NCBI GenBank assembly: GCA_958496175.1
Contig: OY292277.1
Location: forward strand, 25,215,282-25,279,281
Reading direction: 5' to 3'
DNA length: 64,000 bases
Source: Sisyra terminalis
Taxonomy: Eukaryota; Arthropoda; Insecta; Neuroptera; Sisyridae
Of the stretch, positions 23,213 to 34,728 are shown piece by piece. The translations under genes and the position numbers were made by a program. Numbering within the stretch: position 1 is the first letter of the stretch; every line of letters begins with the position of its first letter. The notes beneath the pieces are model-generated. The model searched no databases. It was not told where the DNA came from and saw only the letters and a list, made by a program, of their open reading frames with translations.

Positions 23213-25581
23213 ATGGGGCAAAAATTAAGTAATACGTTATCGTTAAATTCCTATTCAGTCGGCACGAATTACTTTGATGAGGTTGATGATACTGATTTTG
23301 AAAGTGATAGCGATGATGAGGATAATAATAATGGATTTATTTTAAACGGTGTTTACGTTCCAATTGAAATTCTACTAAAAATATTGGTCCTTGTCGATGC
23401 GAAAAGTTTGAACCGTTCTTGTGGCTACGTTTGCCGATCATGGAGAAGATTGTTAAAATCCAACGTATGGAAAATGAAAGCTCAACTCCAATTCCCATTT
23501 ACAATCAAACGAGATTTACCGTGGAAATTGTATATGAAAATTTGCGTGAGAAATCCTTTTGATAAAAATTTTTTACGCAATTCGTTCGGTGAAGAGGAGT
23601 TCAATGAATGGCTATTGGAAAACAACGGAGGCGACGAATGGGTGGTTGAAGATCCACCAGTTGGGTGTGAAGCGTTACCAATCGATGAGGATATTCCTCC
23701 AGGTGTCAATTCATGTTTTGCTACCTCTTATGATTCTTGTTCGAAATCTCAAGAAATTGATCTGGTCTTATCTTCAGGACTTTCAATGGATATATTATAT
23801 ATGTTAAAGCCTCCAATTTATATTTGCGAATGGTAATTTACTATTTTTATTTTTATAGAGGCGACAAGAAGAATTTATTTTACCAGCGACATAACCTGAT
23901 GATTTTTTGCTACTAACGGATTTCGTTTTTTTATTATTCTTTTTCATTGCTCGTTTTTGAAAAAAAAAATATTCAAGTTCATATGGAGTTTTTCTAAAAA
24001 AACAAACTATACATTGCAGGACTACGGTTTGCCCGGCGCCACGATTTGAAGACAGATTCTTATAGTAGATCTCTACGAAGTAAAACAAAAAGAGGAAATA
24101 CACATTTTTGATATATCGCTTAGTTTACGAAATATCTATAATTAAAAATTAAAATTTCTCTAGATATTCAAAAAATAAGATAAATGCTTACAAACACGAC
24201 TCCACCTATTTTTTTTTTGCTAAAAAAATATACACAAAGGGTCCAGAGACGAAATCTACTAGTCTACTAAAAGTCGCTCTTAGCAACAACACTATCTGGC
24301 AATGTTACATTTTCGGTTAAAGTCCATTTTAGAACAATCAAATCTGACAACGTTGCATTTTCTACTTTGTTTTTTATTCTTTTCGCAATTTTTTTATTAA
24401 TTCAATTCTAATATGGTAGAATTTTTTCTTTTTTGACTAAATTTTCATTATGAGCCTCTTTATTTGCGAATTAAATTAAAAACAAAGTAGAAAACGCAAC
24501 GTTGTCAGATATTGACTGACCTAAAAGGGATATGAGCCAAATAAAATTTTAAAACTTTTCTTCTTGAGATTGGGGGGGGGAACTTTGCCCTCAAAACACA
24601 CGGGGCCTTCGTACTTGAACTATTTTTGTATAGTGTTTTTAGCACACAAAAATACATGCAATCGCGGTTGTTAACAATTATTTTTGAAATTCTGTAAAAA
24701 TTAAAAAAAAAAAAATCAATTTTTAAGTATCGATTTCTTGTAAACTAAGTGAAGTACCGAAAAATTTTGTCCTTTTTTTCATTTTACTTCGTGAAGATCT
24801 CTAAGAATCTGTTTTCAAATCGTGGCACTGGAAGAATCGTATTTCTCTACACATTTTTAAATTTCATTAGTATTGATATTTAATAAGGAATCTTAAAGTA
24901 ATGTTTCTGAGAAATTTTTGTGAAAGAAATAGGATGTTATTTTGGATTTTAAAAAAATGTAGATATTCTAAATTAGGAGCCTTAAGATTCCTAAGGATTA
25001 TAAAATTCATAACTCGAAGAATATTAGAAAAATTGCTGTCATTAGATTTGAACTTATGAGGTACTTAGGTCTAGGAGTTTATTATTAAGAGTATTGGGAG
25101 GTTAAGATAACAATATCAACGTCTCCAGAAACTTAATAGTAGTAAAAAGGAGCAACATTTTCCTACTATGTTTATATAACATAGTTTGTCGCTTTCTTAT
25201 TTCTGTAATAATTTTTCAATTCAATAATTTTATATTTTAGGTTTGCTGGAAGATTCGATTGCGGGTCTATTTATAGATTAAATGTGAGTTTATATGATTC
25301 AAAAAGAAATTTCGTAGAAGAATTTGACCGAGAATTTGTTATCGAACAATGGCTTGGGGGAGTATGGAACAAGGTAAAGTATTGAACTTAATTTTAGTAC
25401 AAACTTACTTATAATTTTTCTTTCTTTATAGATTGAACACACTTTTGAAAACTATCCACCTAACGTTCGGTACATATATTTTCATCATGAAGGAAATGAC
25501 ACTCAATTCTGGAAAGGTCATTATGGCAGTAAAATGACTGGAGCGACAGTAAAACTAAGTTCAGTTTGTATTAAACAGTAA
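23213..25581 (+). CDS. F-box only protein with sugar-binding FBA domain (FBXO2/6/44 type), three exons
   Basis: Exons are 23213-23832, 25241-25373 and 25432-25581, with phases that match exactly; the product is 300 aa. An acidic stretch (about 23-40) precedes the F-box at 46-90 (PIEILLKILVLVDAKSL...CRSWRRLLKS), which should bind Skp1 in an SCF ubiquitin ligase. Residues about 105-298 form the FBA beta-sandwich: NLLRN-like FLRNSFGEEEF, then GGDEWVVEDPP, FATSYDSC, IDLVLSSG, EWFAGRFDCGSIYRLN, and the C-terminal FWKGHYGSKMTGATV. In FBXO2/FBXO6 the YWK triplet of that last strand contacts the chitobiose of N-glycans. Here it is Phe277-Trp278-Lys279, so glycan binding and an ERAD-type role are plausible. 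The first ATG reads MGQKLS, a possible N-myristoylation signal. Intron 1 (1408 bp) is packed with transposon relics. A variant poly(A) signal ATTAAA lies at 25629. The vertebrate paralogue it matches best cannot be decided. Confidence 0.93.
24023..24841. mobile_element. TIR element in F-box intron 1 enclosing a MITE
   Basis: 24023-24100 (TACGGTTTGCCCGGCGCCAC, GATTTGAAGACAGATTCTTA, CTCTACGAAGTAAAAC) is inverted at 24770-24841. The palindromic MITE at 24315-24538 lies inside. The class is unknown. Confidence 0.5.
24315..24538. mobile_element. Palindromic MITE copy in F-box intron 1
   Basis: The ends are GGTTAAAGTCCATTTTAG and the inverse of GGCTCATATCCCTTTTAG, with the conserved CTGACAACGTTGCATTTTC block in both arms. 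A truncated extra arm (CTATCTGGCAATGTTACATT) abuts it at 24290-24314. No target duplication is visible. Confidence 0.7.
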
Positions 25582-25722
25582 AAAATATATTATTTATTAT
25601 TTTTTTTAAAAAAAAAATTATTGCCCTTATTAAAAGTAAAAAAATCAAACTTCGGTTTTCAAAGATTGTGTGATCTTTTTCCGATGTTTGACTATTTTGT
25701 ATTTCTACCCTTTGGTCCACTT
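25582..25722. other. Tail-to-tail 3' region of F-box and inturned genes
   Basis: Only 141 bp separate the two stop codons. On the minus strand AATAAA lies at 25598-25593, and on the plus strand ATTAAA lies at 25629-25634. If both are used, the two 3' UTRs overlap, giving a natural antisense pair. The signals are short and the region is AT-rich, so usage is inferred. Confidence 0.5.
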
Positions 25723-28700
25723 TCATCCTGCTTCCAAAATTCCCAAACGAAATGCAATTTCAACTAAATTTTGCGGTGTAGAATCTTCATAGCAAATATA
25801 TAGTTCATGGTGCCGAGGTTCCAAAAATAAACGCCTAAAATTAAAGAAAAAATTACTTTTAGTTTATTATTTTTCATTAAAATTTCTTACCCTGCAACCC
25901 AATATTTGATGGGATTTTTCGATTTTTTGTTTCCTTCGGAATCACTTGGATTATATTCAAAGAGTACCCCATGTTCTTTGATTGCGACTAAAGATTTATT
26001 AATAATTGGTCGTTCCGCATTATTGTGGTTTAATAAATTTTTAAAGCGTATCGTTCGTTTAAATAAGTTATGAATTATTTGACTACACCGTTTGAAGTTA
26101 TTTAATACAATGTCGTACTTGGGACTGTGAAGATGATCTCCACCAGGACACAGAAGAATACCTTCTGTCATATCTAACTTAACGTAATGGAATAAAGCAT
26201 TTGTACGTCCACCGGTTATTTTGTAAGGAGGTAGATTATCAATTTCGGAGAGTAGTAATTGGCGAATATCTGATAAGTCAAAACTGCTTCCAGAAGGACT
26301 TCCACCCTAAAAATATAAACGATTACTCAAAGAATAAATTTTAAAAAATATGATTTTTACTCTTGAATTATTCCAATCGAAATCCGACTCGGAATCATCA
26401 CCAATTGGCATTCCTAATTCTCGAGCTTCTCGCCGTCCCATCACTACAGGTGGAGTCACCTCGTCGCTGTTAATACTTCGGAAACTTCTCGACTCGTCCG
26501 AAACTTCTTCAGAATTATAAGAAAAAACTAGGCTATCTTCTTGATATTGCAACGCCGTTGCGTTTGGTGTTTGACTAACATCATTAGCACTTCCCCGACG
26601 TTTCAATATCGATGTTACTTCTGGAGGTTTTCGTGCAAATGGTGATGTTTTCGAACTATTTGCACTGTCAGAGTTGTTGACTTTTTTCCCAAAACTGTTT
26701 CGACTGGAAGATTGTCGGATTGCCGGTGAATTTTTATTAGCAAATGCGGAAATTACTTGCGGATGAATGTTAGATTCTATCCATTTTCTTGCTATATCTG
26801 TAACACCCATTGATTGGATATCCTCTAAAGCATATTGCACTTCCTCAACATAAAATGGATCGGGGGGAGGATGTTCTTCAACAGGAACAGTACAGCCACC
26901 AGCTTCAAATATCACAGCTATCATATCTTGGTCGTGACCAACAATTAATAAAAACCATCGACCTTTTGGTAAATTTGTGTCTATTTTTCCTCGATTCAAC
27001 GAAGCTGGATAAACTTCACGCCATAAGACAAAAGATCGCAGTGACTCAGTTCGAAATAAATGAAGAAGACCTTGTTGCCGACAAAATGAATGAATGTCTA
27101 TTAGGTCGATCGGTTGAAAATGAGATGCTAGTAAATATCCAGCGTGGTATACACAACTTCCGATAACAGTAAATAAGCGTTGGCAATCCATTGGATCTTC
27201 ATTCCATGCCCGATAATCGCAAGCTTCCATGGCACTTAACGCATCATCTACATCCAATTGCACATCTCGTGGTAATGGGATTGATGGCACCATTCGTATC
27301 GTTTCTTCAAAAACAGGCGAAGCCTGTTTTTTGGCTTTCGACGCCAGCTCATGTATTTCAACAGATTGGGAAGCATTCATTTCAAATCCATTGCTTAATA
27401 GTCTTGCAAAAAATCTAGCGAAAAAGTGGTCTAGCTGATTGGAATGTGCTTTGGTAGTAAAACAAAAATTTAAAGTTTGAAACATGAAAGTTAACGTATG
27501 AATTAAATCTTTGTTGAGGGCGATTGCTTCTTGTAATGTACATTGATTATTGGGGACTGCCAAAAGAAGAATTTCTGAACCCTCTGTAGTATAAATTACA
27601 TGTGATAATTTATTTGGATCATCCTGAACTAAAACACTTGTACTAATTGTGTTTGATTTAACAATTTCTGGTAAAAGATGTTGCAACGTGAGAAAAACTC
27701 CCCGAGATTTACAAAATATGTTTTCGTGAATTGGAGGTGGATAACAGTAAACGACGCCTTGAAATTCTGGACCGGTTTCACTTATTCCTTCGGTTGTTAA
27801 AAATAAAATGGAAACAGTTCCAAGTTTGATGAGAATTTCAGCGATTTCATGATCGTCTTCAACGCTAGGATTAACTAGTTGTCTCACGAATTGAGACTGA
27901 GTTGGAATTTGGTTTGGAGGTGGAGCGGTTGTTACTTCAATGCCAGCAATTCGTTGTAGTTTTAGTCGAGTTATACAAGGGTTTTTAATTCGTTCTAGCA
28001 CATTACTAACATTTTTGGTGGTTACTTCCCGATCGTTGATACTTTTTAACCAATCGCCTATTTTAATGTTACGATGTTTCGCTGCTTCACTATCAGGAAC
28101 AATACCTGCCACCATAATTCGAACATTATCCGAAAATGAACTAATATTTAAGCCTAGCACCGCTTCACTTATAGTCATTTGGCGACCGAATTTTATTCGA
28201 TTTTTCGGATCGACCAAAAGACTCACTTCACGTTCTTCACCTTCTTGGCAATCACGAAATGTTACTTTGTTACTATTTCCAGGTGGTAGAAGCTCATTGA
28301 AACTATTGATGGCTTTTTTGTTGTCTGCTTTTTTGAGTTTTCGTTTACTTTCACGTGTTTCTCGTCTTCTAATTAATCGTAGAATTTTTCCTCGAGTACT
28401 TCTTCGGCTCTTGGTTCGCTGAAAATTGTATTCCGGGTCGGATTTTTTGCCACTTTTCGGGTGACAATCGATGTAGATTAGTTCTCCGTTGGCGTCAATG
28501 GATGATTCCCATTCAGCTTCAGAACTATTATTTTAATTAGTGAAAATGTTAATGGGTTTATTGTAAATATTTACCTTTGCGAGTAAACGGAGGAGTTTTC
28601 GCTGGGTTGATCACCGGCTGATATTGAGGAAGCTGTCGAAGACTTTTGATCGTCATCATCCTCATCATTATCGTCGTCGTCATCTTCATCGTCGTCCAAA

Positions 28701-28810
28701 TACCTGCAGGACGTCGACGTGGATGGAGTTTGTGATTGAAGCGGCCGTCGATACATTACAACGGGTATCGCTACACGTCCAGCGGCGATCTCTCTTTCTA
28801 TTCTCTCCAT
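25723..28810 (-). CDS. in: Inturned (planar cell polarity / CPLANE effector), PDZ and longin-like domains, four exons
   Basis: Exons on the minus strand are 28810-28575, 28524-26361, 26306-25891 and 25834-25723; the three introns are 50-56 bp and all phases agree, giving 975 aa. Known INTU works with Fuzzy and Fritz/Wdpcp in CPLANE, a guanine-nucleotide exchange complex for Rab23 and ciliogenesis, and in flies restricts wing-hair initiation. Seen here: an acidic run (39-54), then the INTU-like segment WESSIDANGELIYIDC, a basic stretch (about 105-145), a PDZ domain (about 186-273), a longin-like block containing GVFLTLQHLLPEIV and LDHFFARFF, a second containing LFTVIGSCVYHAGYLLASH and IDIHSFCRQQGLL, a Ser-rich linker (about 690-800), and a C-terminal block with LFHYVKLDMTEGIL, KEHGVLFEYNP and GRLFLEPRHHELYICYEDS. 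Length is close to vertebrate INTU. The chosen ATG follows a pyrimidine-rich TTTTCTGAG, so a spliced upstream exon is possible. Confidence 0.95.
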
Positions 28811-29030
28811 CTCAGAAAATAGAAATTTTTTATATATATTGTTTATAATGGGATGTAAAAGAAACACATTCCATCCTCGACTAATGTCACATGAAAAACC
28901 TGTTTCTTGAACACGTGTGGGTGTATCAGGTGTATATACATACACTTTTCCACACTTTAGTGTTTGTGGTTATACATGTTTCACTGAGGTAGTATTGGTG
29001 GTATTGTTTGGGGTGTTCAAGGTTATATCT
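28811..29030 (-). promoter_or_regulatory. Upstream region of inturned (probable 5' UTR/promoter)
   Basis: The frame stays open upstream of the inturned ATG to about 28945 without another in-frame ATG. The segment is moderately GC-rich compared with its flanks. No convincing TATA box or initiator was found. A first exon further upstream cannot be excluded because the ATG is preceded by a sequence that could act as a splice acceptor. Confidence 0.3.
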
Positions 29031-29756
29031 TCACATTGCTTCGCCTCATCTTAACCTTGAACTTCTCAAGTCTTCAGACTAGTACAGGTCATAAAAACCT
29101 TTCAGCGAGTATCACAAAACTTCCTCTTTGGTCCATCGAATCGATCGAATCCATCATATCTTCCATGTTAAACCTAAAATACTTTTTTCTCGTCAATTCA
29201 TTAAAACAAGAAGGAATAAAGAAAAGACTGAAGAATTATGGGATCTATGGGATTTTCTGAATCTGATAAAAAAAATATTTAAAATTAACTTAACGGCCTT
29301 TGTAAACTATTTATGTATAGTTAACAAACTGCTTTAAATAATATATCATATAAGTGACCATCGGAAGACAAGAAAATTGAAAGAACTAATAAATTTAACA
29401 GGTGGAAGTGGAAAAAAGGGGAAAAAAGACACAATAGCATCCAGGATTTACACCATAAGTAACGAACGATAAAGTCGCAGTAGCACCATCTACTCTAAAC
29501 TTCTTCAACTGCCATGTTAACAATGTAAAATGAACATAACACTTTGAGTGCCCTCTATATCGGAATAATTGTTATCATTATACTATTCATGCATTCGATA
29601 AGAAGAATTTAATGAAATAATGGATAATTCTTTAGATTCTTTATACAATTGATTATTTTTATATTGATTACTATAAAGCATGAACACCCTCAAAGTATAC
29701 AATACTTAGTGATTAAATATTCATGGTAGCAAATTTGATGACATGTATTGAGACTA

Positions 29757-30719
29757 GGCATTGCAATTCCGGTATATCGGGATACCGAATACCGGTATTT
29801 TGAGTCATTTTTACAATTTTGTAATACAGCTATTAATAAGTTTAAGCTCCGTTTTTTCGATATTTACTAAAATTTTTTAAAATTATTTCCACTATATGTT
29901 CAGGGGTCGCCATTATAGCAAAATATCTATTTGTTTTTATGTCTCCCTAACGCATGAAATTAATTAGCCTGTAAATACTAAGCTAGAAATAGAAAACGCT
30001 TTATAATACTAACGTAGTTATGATTTCAAAAATGAAAAAAAGAAGAAAAGAAACTAATCAATTCGAATTTGATAATGTTTATAGTAAATTTTCTTTAAGT
30101 TTCTTACGCACAAATAAAGAATTCGGTAAAGTTTTTGAAGAAGTTGATGACATTTATATTAATAGTGAATAGAAATTGTCTCTTGAACAAAAATTGAAAA
30201 ATAAAAAACAAACAAAATACAATACATAAGTCAGTTAGACCCAAAACTATTTTATGAGTATTCGATTTATTTGAAGATGAGGAATTTTGAAGTAAATACT
30301 TGGAAAAAGTATATTGCGCCTTGCAAACAGTAGGTACCACCAACTAGTGTAGATAATAAAAGAACGTTTTTGATAGGTGGTAATTTTAGACAAAATTACA
30401 TTCCAGGGATTTGTAATAGTACCATAAATTGAGTAATGATATTTACACTTTTTGGGATTTAAATAGATATGATGTTTGTTATTCTTTTACTTTTTGTGAT
30501 TGTTTATACATTGTTTTTATTTATAATTTACAAATTATTTTTTTATGATATTTATTTTCTCTAATTATACTGACAAATATAACAAAGAAACACCTGTGTT
30601 TTCTTTTCTTTTCTTTTTTAAAATTCCTGCTACCGGTATTAAAACCGGTATTCCGCCAGTATTTAGATCTAACAAATATCGAATACCGATATTGAACTTT
30701 TGGTGCGGTATTGTAATCA
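29757..30719. mobile_element. hAT-like ACCGGTAT element relic
   Basis: The left end reads GGCATTGCAATTCCGGTATA followed by ACCGAATACCGGTATTTTG. The right end reads TACCGGTATTAAAACCGGTA, ATACCGATATTG and GCGGTATTGTAATCAC. Inverted TTGCAATNCCGG-type termini and subterminal ACCGGTAT repeats are typical of one hAT group. Internal transposase was not recognised, and the exact ends are approximate. Confidence 0.5.
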
Positions 30720-30901
30720 CTAATGGAGTCATATTTTCCATTAAATTACTTGGATTTTTCCTCATCTTTTGGATAGAAAAACTCTTATATTTACTTGGAT
30801 TACTCAGATGCAGTGTTGTTTTAGGATGGGATATGTAGGGGGCATGCACTAGGTATTATTCAAAGAAGGATGCCAAATTAAAAAAAATCAAAAAGATTAA
30901 C

Positions 30902-31147
30902 TTACCTATAACTTTTTTAGCGACGTCACTATACGGCAACGTAACGCCACATTTTCAACTTTGTTCAACTTTGCTTTCAATTTAATTCGCGATTTATTTG
31001 TTAATTCTATTCTTACGATACATCGTATAATTTTCTTTTTTGCTGCTAAATTTTCATTATGCCTCGATTTATTCGTGTATAAAGTTAAAAATAAAGTAGA
31101 AAATGCAACGTTGCCAGATATTGACGTCCTTTAAAGAGACATGAGCC
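30902..31147. mobile_element. Palindromic MITE copy (diverged)
   Basis: The right end GACATGAGCC and the arm blocks CAACGTTGCCAGATATTGAC and ATTTAATTCGCGATTTATT are recognisable. The left arm is diverged and includes a short duplication of CAACTTTG. The left boundary is approximate. Confidence 0.6.
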
Positions 31148-31539
31148 AAAATATTATCTAAAGCATTAACGAGCTCACATACTTGCTAAAAAATCAGCTC
31201 ATTCACTCGTCTATATTACTCGACTAAATTACAGGATTCTATTGATTCATTCATTGTCATAAATACTCGAAACAATCATTCGATTCTTTTACTTTACTCA
31301 TTCATTTAAACTAATCGATTGAATTACTTTTATCATTTATACTTATTGAAAATTATTCCAACAGAAGGCAAGAAAGGTGCACTTTTAAATCTTAAACAAA
31401 CTATTATTTTTCTAAAATAGATTAAGAAACTGTTTTGAGGTCTTATAATCCTAGCTTTTTATATATTCAATGTATGTTTAAGAATTATATTTATATAAAA
31501 GTTGCAACTTCAATGCTGCTTACCCTTAGTCACTTTTTG

Positions 31540-31670
31540 AAGTTTTTAGCAACCCTAGGGCTTATAAAAATCGGTAAATCGAGAAACATTGAAAATTTGA
31601 TCGCCACAGACACCACAGAATTTGAATCTTCTATCTAAAAGTTTCGGATCGGCTACCTTAACTACTTTTT
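31540..31670 (-). repeat. tRNA-derived SINE, copy 3 (degenerate)
   Basis: It keeps the order head, CGAT body and CCCTAGGG-type tail (TTTTTAGCAACCCTAGGGCTT on the plus strand), but the GGCCGAGTGG head has decayed to AGTAGTTAAGGTAGCCGATCC. It is assigned by similarity to the copies at 18.5 and 41.8 kb. Confidence 0.45.
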
Positions 31671-33259
31671 CATCAAGATTTTTTTTCCAAAATTTCTAAT
31701 TGTTGATTTCTTAGAAAATCTCATGAAATATGCAAAGATTAGTTGAATCTACGCCGCTTAAGAGGGGTTCCACTGTAATAAATATCGTGAAATTTTCATT
31801 TGATAATATTGTGTTTATTAATTTATTTCTGATCTTACATTTTTGTGACTATATCAAGAATGATTGATGATTATTTCAATAATGATTTATATTCATTAAA
31901 TAATAATTATAGAATATTGTTTGGAAAGAACTTATTCCCCAATGTCAAAAAGTATTACGTTTATCTCCTTCAGGGTTAGACTATTGTTAACATAAAAGAT
32001 TGAACAAGTCAAAGTTTATAATGTTCAACGATATCTGCAAAGGACTAAAGTCAAAATCTTTTTGAGGACAAAAAACAGTTTATTTATAGCAATTTTAAAT
32101 GAACTGGAACGATTCCATAGCCAAAGTTGCAATCTAATGACCTTAATATTATTTAAGAGTTGTCGATGAACTGAAGCAGAAAATTAATACTTTGGTATAA
32201 TTATTGTTTGGATTTTGCGAAACAAAAATTTTGCGATTGTTGTCAGTAACATTAATCTAAGTAACTTGAAGTAAATAAATTTTAAGCATATATACCTAAA
32301 TATATTTTAGAGTTTGAGTAATTTAAATAGAATAAATTATCATTGTTGGTGGAGATTAATTTAAGAAGCACCTGGTTGTAGTCAGAAGATAAGAGTTGCA
32401 ATTAAAAAATTTTATAATTACTGAAATTGCAATGTTAGGTTGAATATATTTACTGAAGATTTGTGTTAAAAATACGATTTATATACAAGAAAATATTATA
32501 GTATTTTATAAAAAAACAAGCTGATGTCTGCGACTTCGTCTACGTAACATAGGTGTTTCTATTAAGATTTGGTATATGGACTCTTTCTTTTATATTCTTC
32601 TTACAAAAACATTTTCATATCTAAATAAACTATGTATTTATTTCTTTTAAAACGCCACATCTAATAAACTGTTTCTTTAAATAAAAATTCATTGGTAATG
32701 TTCAAATAATTTTTAAAAAATATTTGATGGAATTCCTTAGGGTTTGGTAAATTTATATTTTTATTATGATTAATTATTTTTATTATGATAAATTGATTAT
32801 TCGGTAATTTTGCATAAAAATGCATAAAATGAGTATATATATTTTATGTATGTGTTTATATTTACATTAATTATTAGGATATATTTTACTAAATAAGGAA
32901 GTGAATTTAAATAAAATATCTGTGGATATTTTCTGCTTGTGAGAAAACTTTTTTCCTGTTGTTATCATTTGTCCTAAAGATATATTAGGCTGTCCGGACA
33001 ATACCTATGGTACGTATCAATTTTGAAAGAAAATTGAACCGAAATAAGTTTAATTTTTTGTTAAATATTATTATAGCACTCTGTTTTATAACCATTCTTC
33101 ATTTTTCAGACATCTTAAAAAATATGTCCTTCCGGAATGTCACAGATTTTTCAGTGGAAAATTCAGATTTGCCTTTATCCTACCTAACAAAAATCCGTAC
33201 GAACTTTCCGTAGGCTTTGTGATAATCAAGTAGAAGTATGTTTAGTGCATTACATATAC

Positions 33260-34098
33260 TAGGTGTATTAATATGAAACCGGAATTTGCCCATATGTGGT
33301 AGTGGTAAGCCAATAGAAGGTCTACCATGTCATTGAGGTATTTTTTTTGTTTTGATATCTGACAAAGATTTCAATTCGCAAAAGTGTAATTTTCCTACGA
33401 CTTCATCATTTTGAATAGTATTGAACATGTCGAGTTTTGTGCCTAAATAGTACGATTCGCCAACAGAATTAATTTTCTATTAATATTAAAATAAAAACTC
33501 TTACGGAATCGCATTGGATACTTATCAACGTTTACGTTGAGCACGCTTTTAGGAAATCTCAGTGTTTTAAGAGGTTCTAAGATACGGATAAGGTTGAAGA
33601 CATCGAATTGTAAGAATTGTTCGACGAGAATGGTAGCCAAATACAACGACAACTTGCGATAGTAGATTTGAACAAAGCTTTGGCGCGAAAAACGGCCAGA
33701 ATATCAATAAAAGCAATACAAAGTGGTCTTGCCGCATGATAATTCTCCTGGCCACAGAAAAACAAATGCAGGATATTTTTGAGACATTATGTTTGGAAAT
33801 ACTTTTGCATATGGCTTACTCGCCAGACATTTGGCTTGGATTATTAATTATTTATGTCGATAAGACACGCACTTGTTGAGTAGCAATTCATATCTTACGA
33901 AGATCAACAAAAATAACTCGACAACGGGTTTTGCTGAAATGATAAACACTTTTTTAGCATTTTATTCTCAAAATGCCAGAAAGATAGTAAAAATGTATAC
34001 GTTATAGAGGGAATTGTTTTGAATAAATAAGTATTTCCATGTAGAAATGATGAAAAAAAAATTTCAGGAAAAAATACGGTTTCATATTAACACACCTA
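33260..34098 (+). mobile_element. mariner-family transposon relic with terminal inverted repeats
   Basis: The ends are GGTGTATTAATATGAAACCG on the left and its inverse CGGTTTCATATTAACACACC on the right, each flanked by TA, the Tc1/mariner target. Fragments of transposase are readable on the plus strand across frameshifts: QCFKRF and VEDIEL near 33560 (HTH region), ELFDENGSQIQRQLA near 33610, then EILLHMAYSPDIWLGLL near 33806 (around the third catalytic Asp), and FISYEDQQK with a WLD-like end near 33885. An internal deletion removed most of the catalytic core. The copy is dead. Confidence 0.85.
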
Positions 34099-34728
34099 AT
34101 AGGTATCGTAAGTTTATGTTAAATATTATCCTATATTTTTTTTCAATTTCTAGACACAAAAGAAATTTTTAAACAATTTAACCTAAAGGTATCATTTCGT
34201 TGTGCATATAATTTTAGCAGTATATTTCATTTTTGAATAGAAGTTTATATGTGACCTTCGTATACAATTAATTAATTATAAAATTTTCATACTTGTGCAA
34301 TAAAAAAATCTACGGAAAATATGATAAGAAAAATGGGAAAAAAACACATTACAAGGTAAATAATTTAAAACGATTTAAGTGCTAATTAAAAAGTTGACAC
34401 AAAATAAGATTTGATAATAAAAAATGAGCAATTGCTTTAGTGTCTATTCCGGTGACTAAACGCATGGAAAAACCAAAAATTATATATAGATTTTCAAAAA
34501 TTTTAAATTTTTGAATTTACATTGCAAAAATTTTGTATACAAAGGCTTCGGATTTTCAAATATTTACAAGAAGTATGTGTTTTTTACATAAATTATATTT
34601 ATTCCAAGATAGGGGGTTATAAAGTATTAAATTTATTCTACAATTATTTACTTTGATAAAACGAGTGTTTTGAAGCATAGGTACTAAAATTTATTATTTA
34701 TATCTTAATATGAGATACGATACAAGGA

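Noticed and set aside
26810..27438. Plus-strand open frames of 69-118 codons
   Set aside because: They lie antisense to the large inturned exon and read as its shadow.
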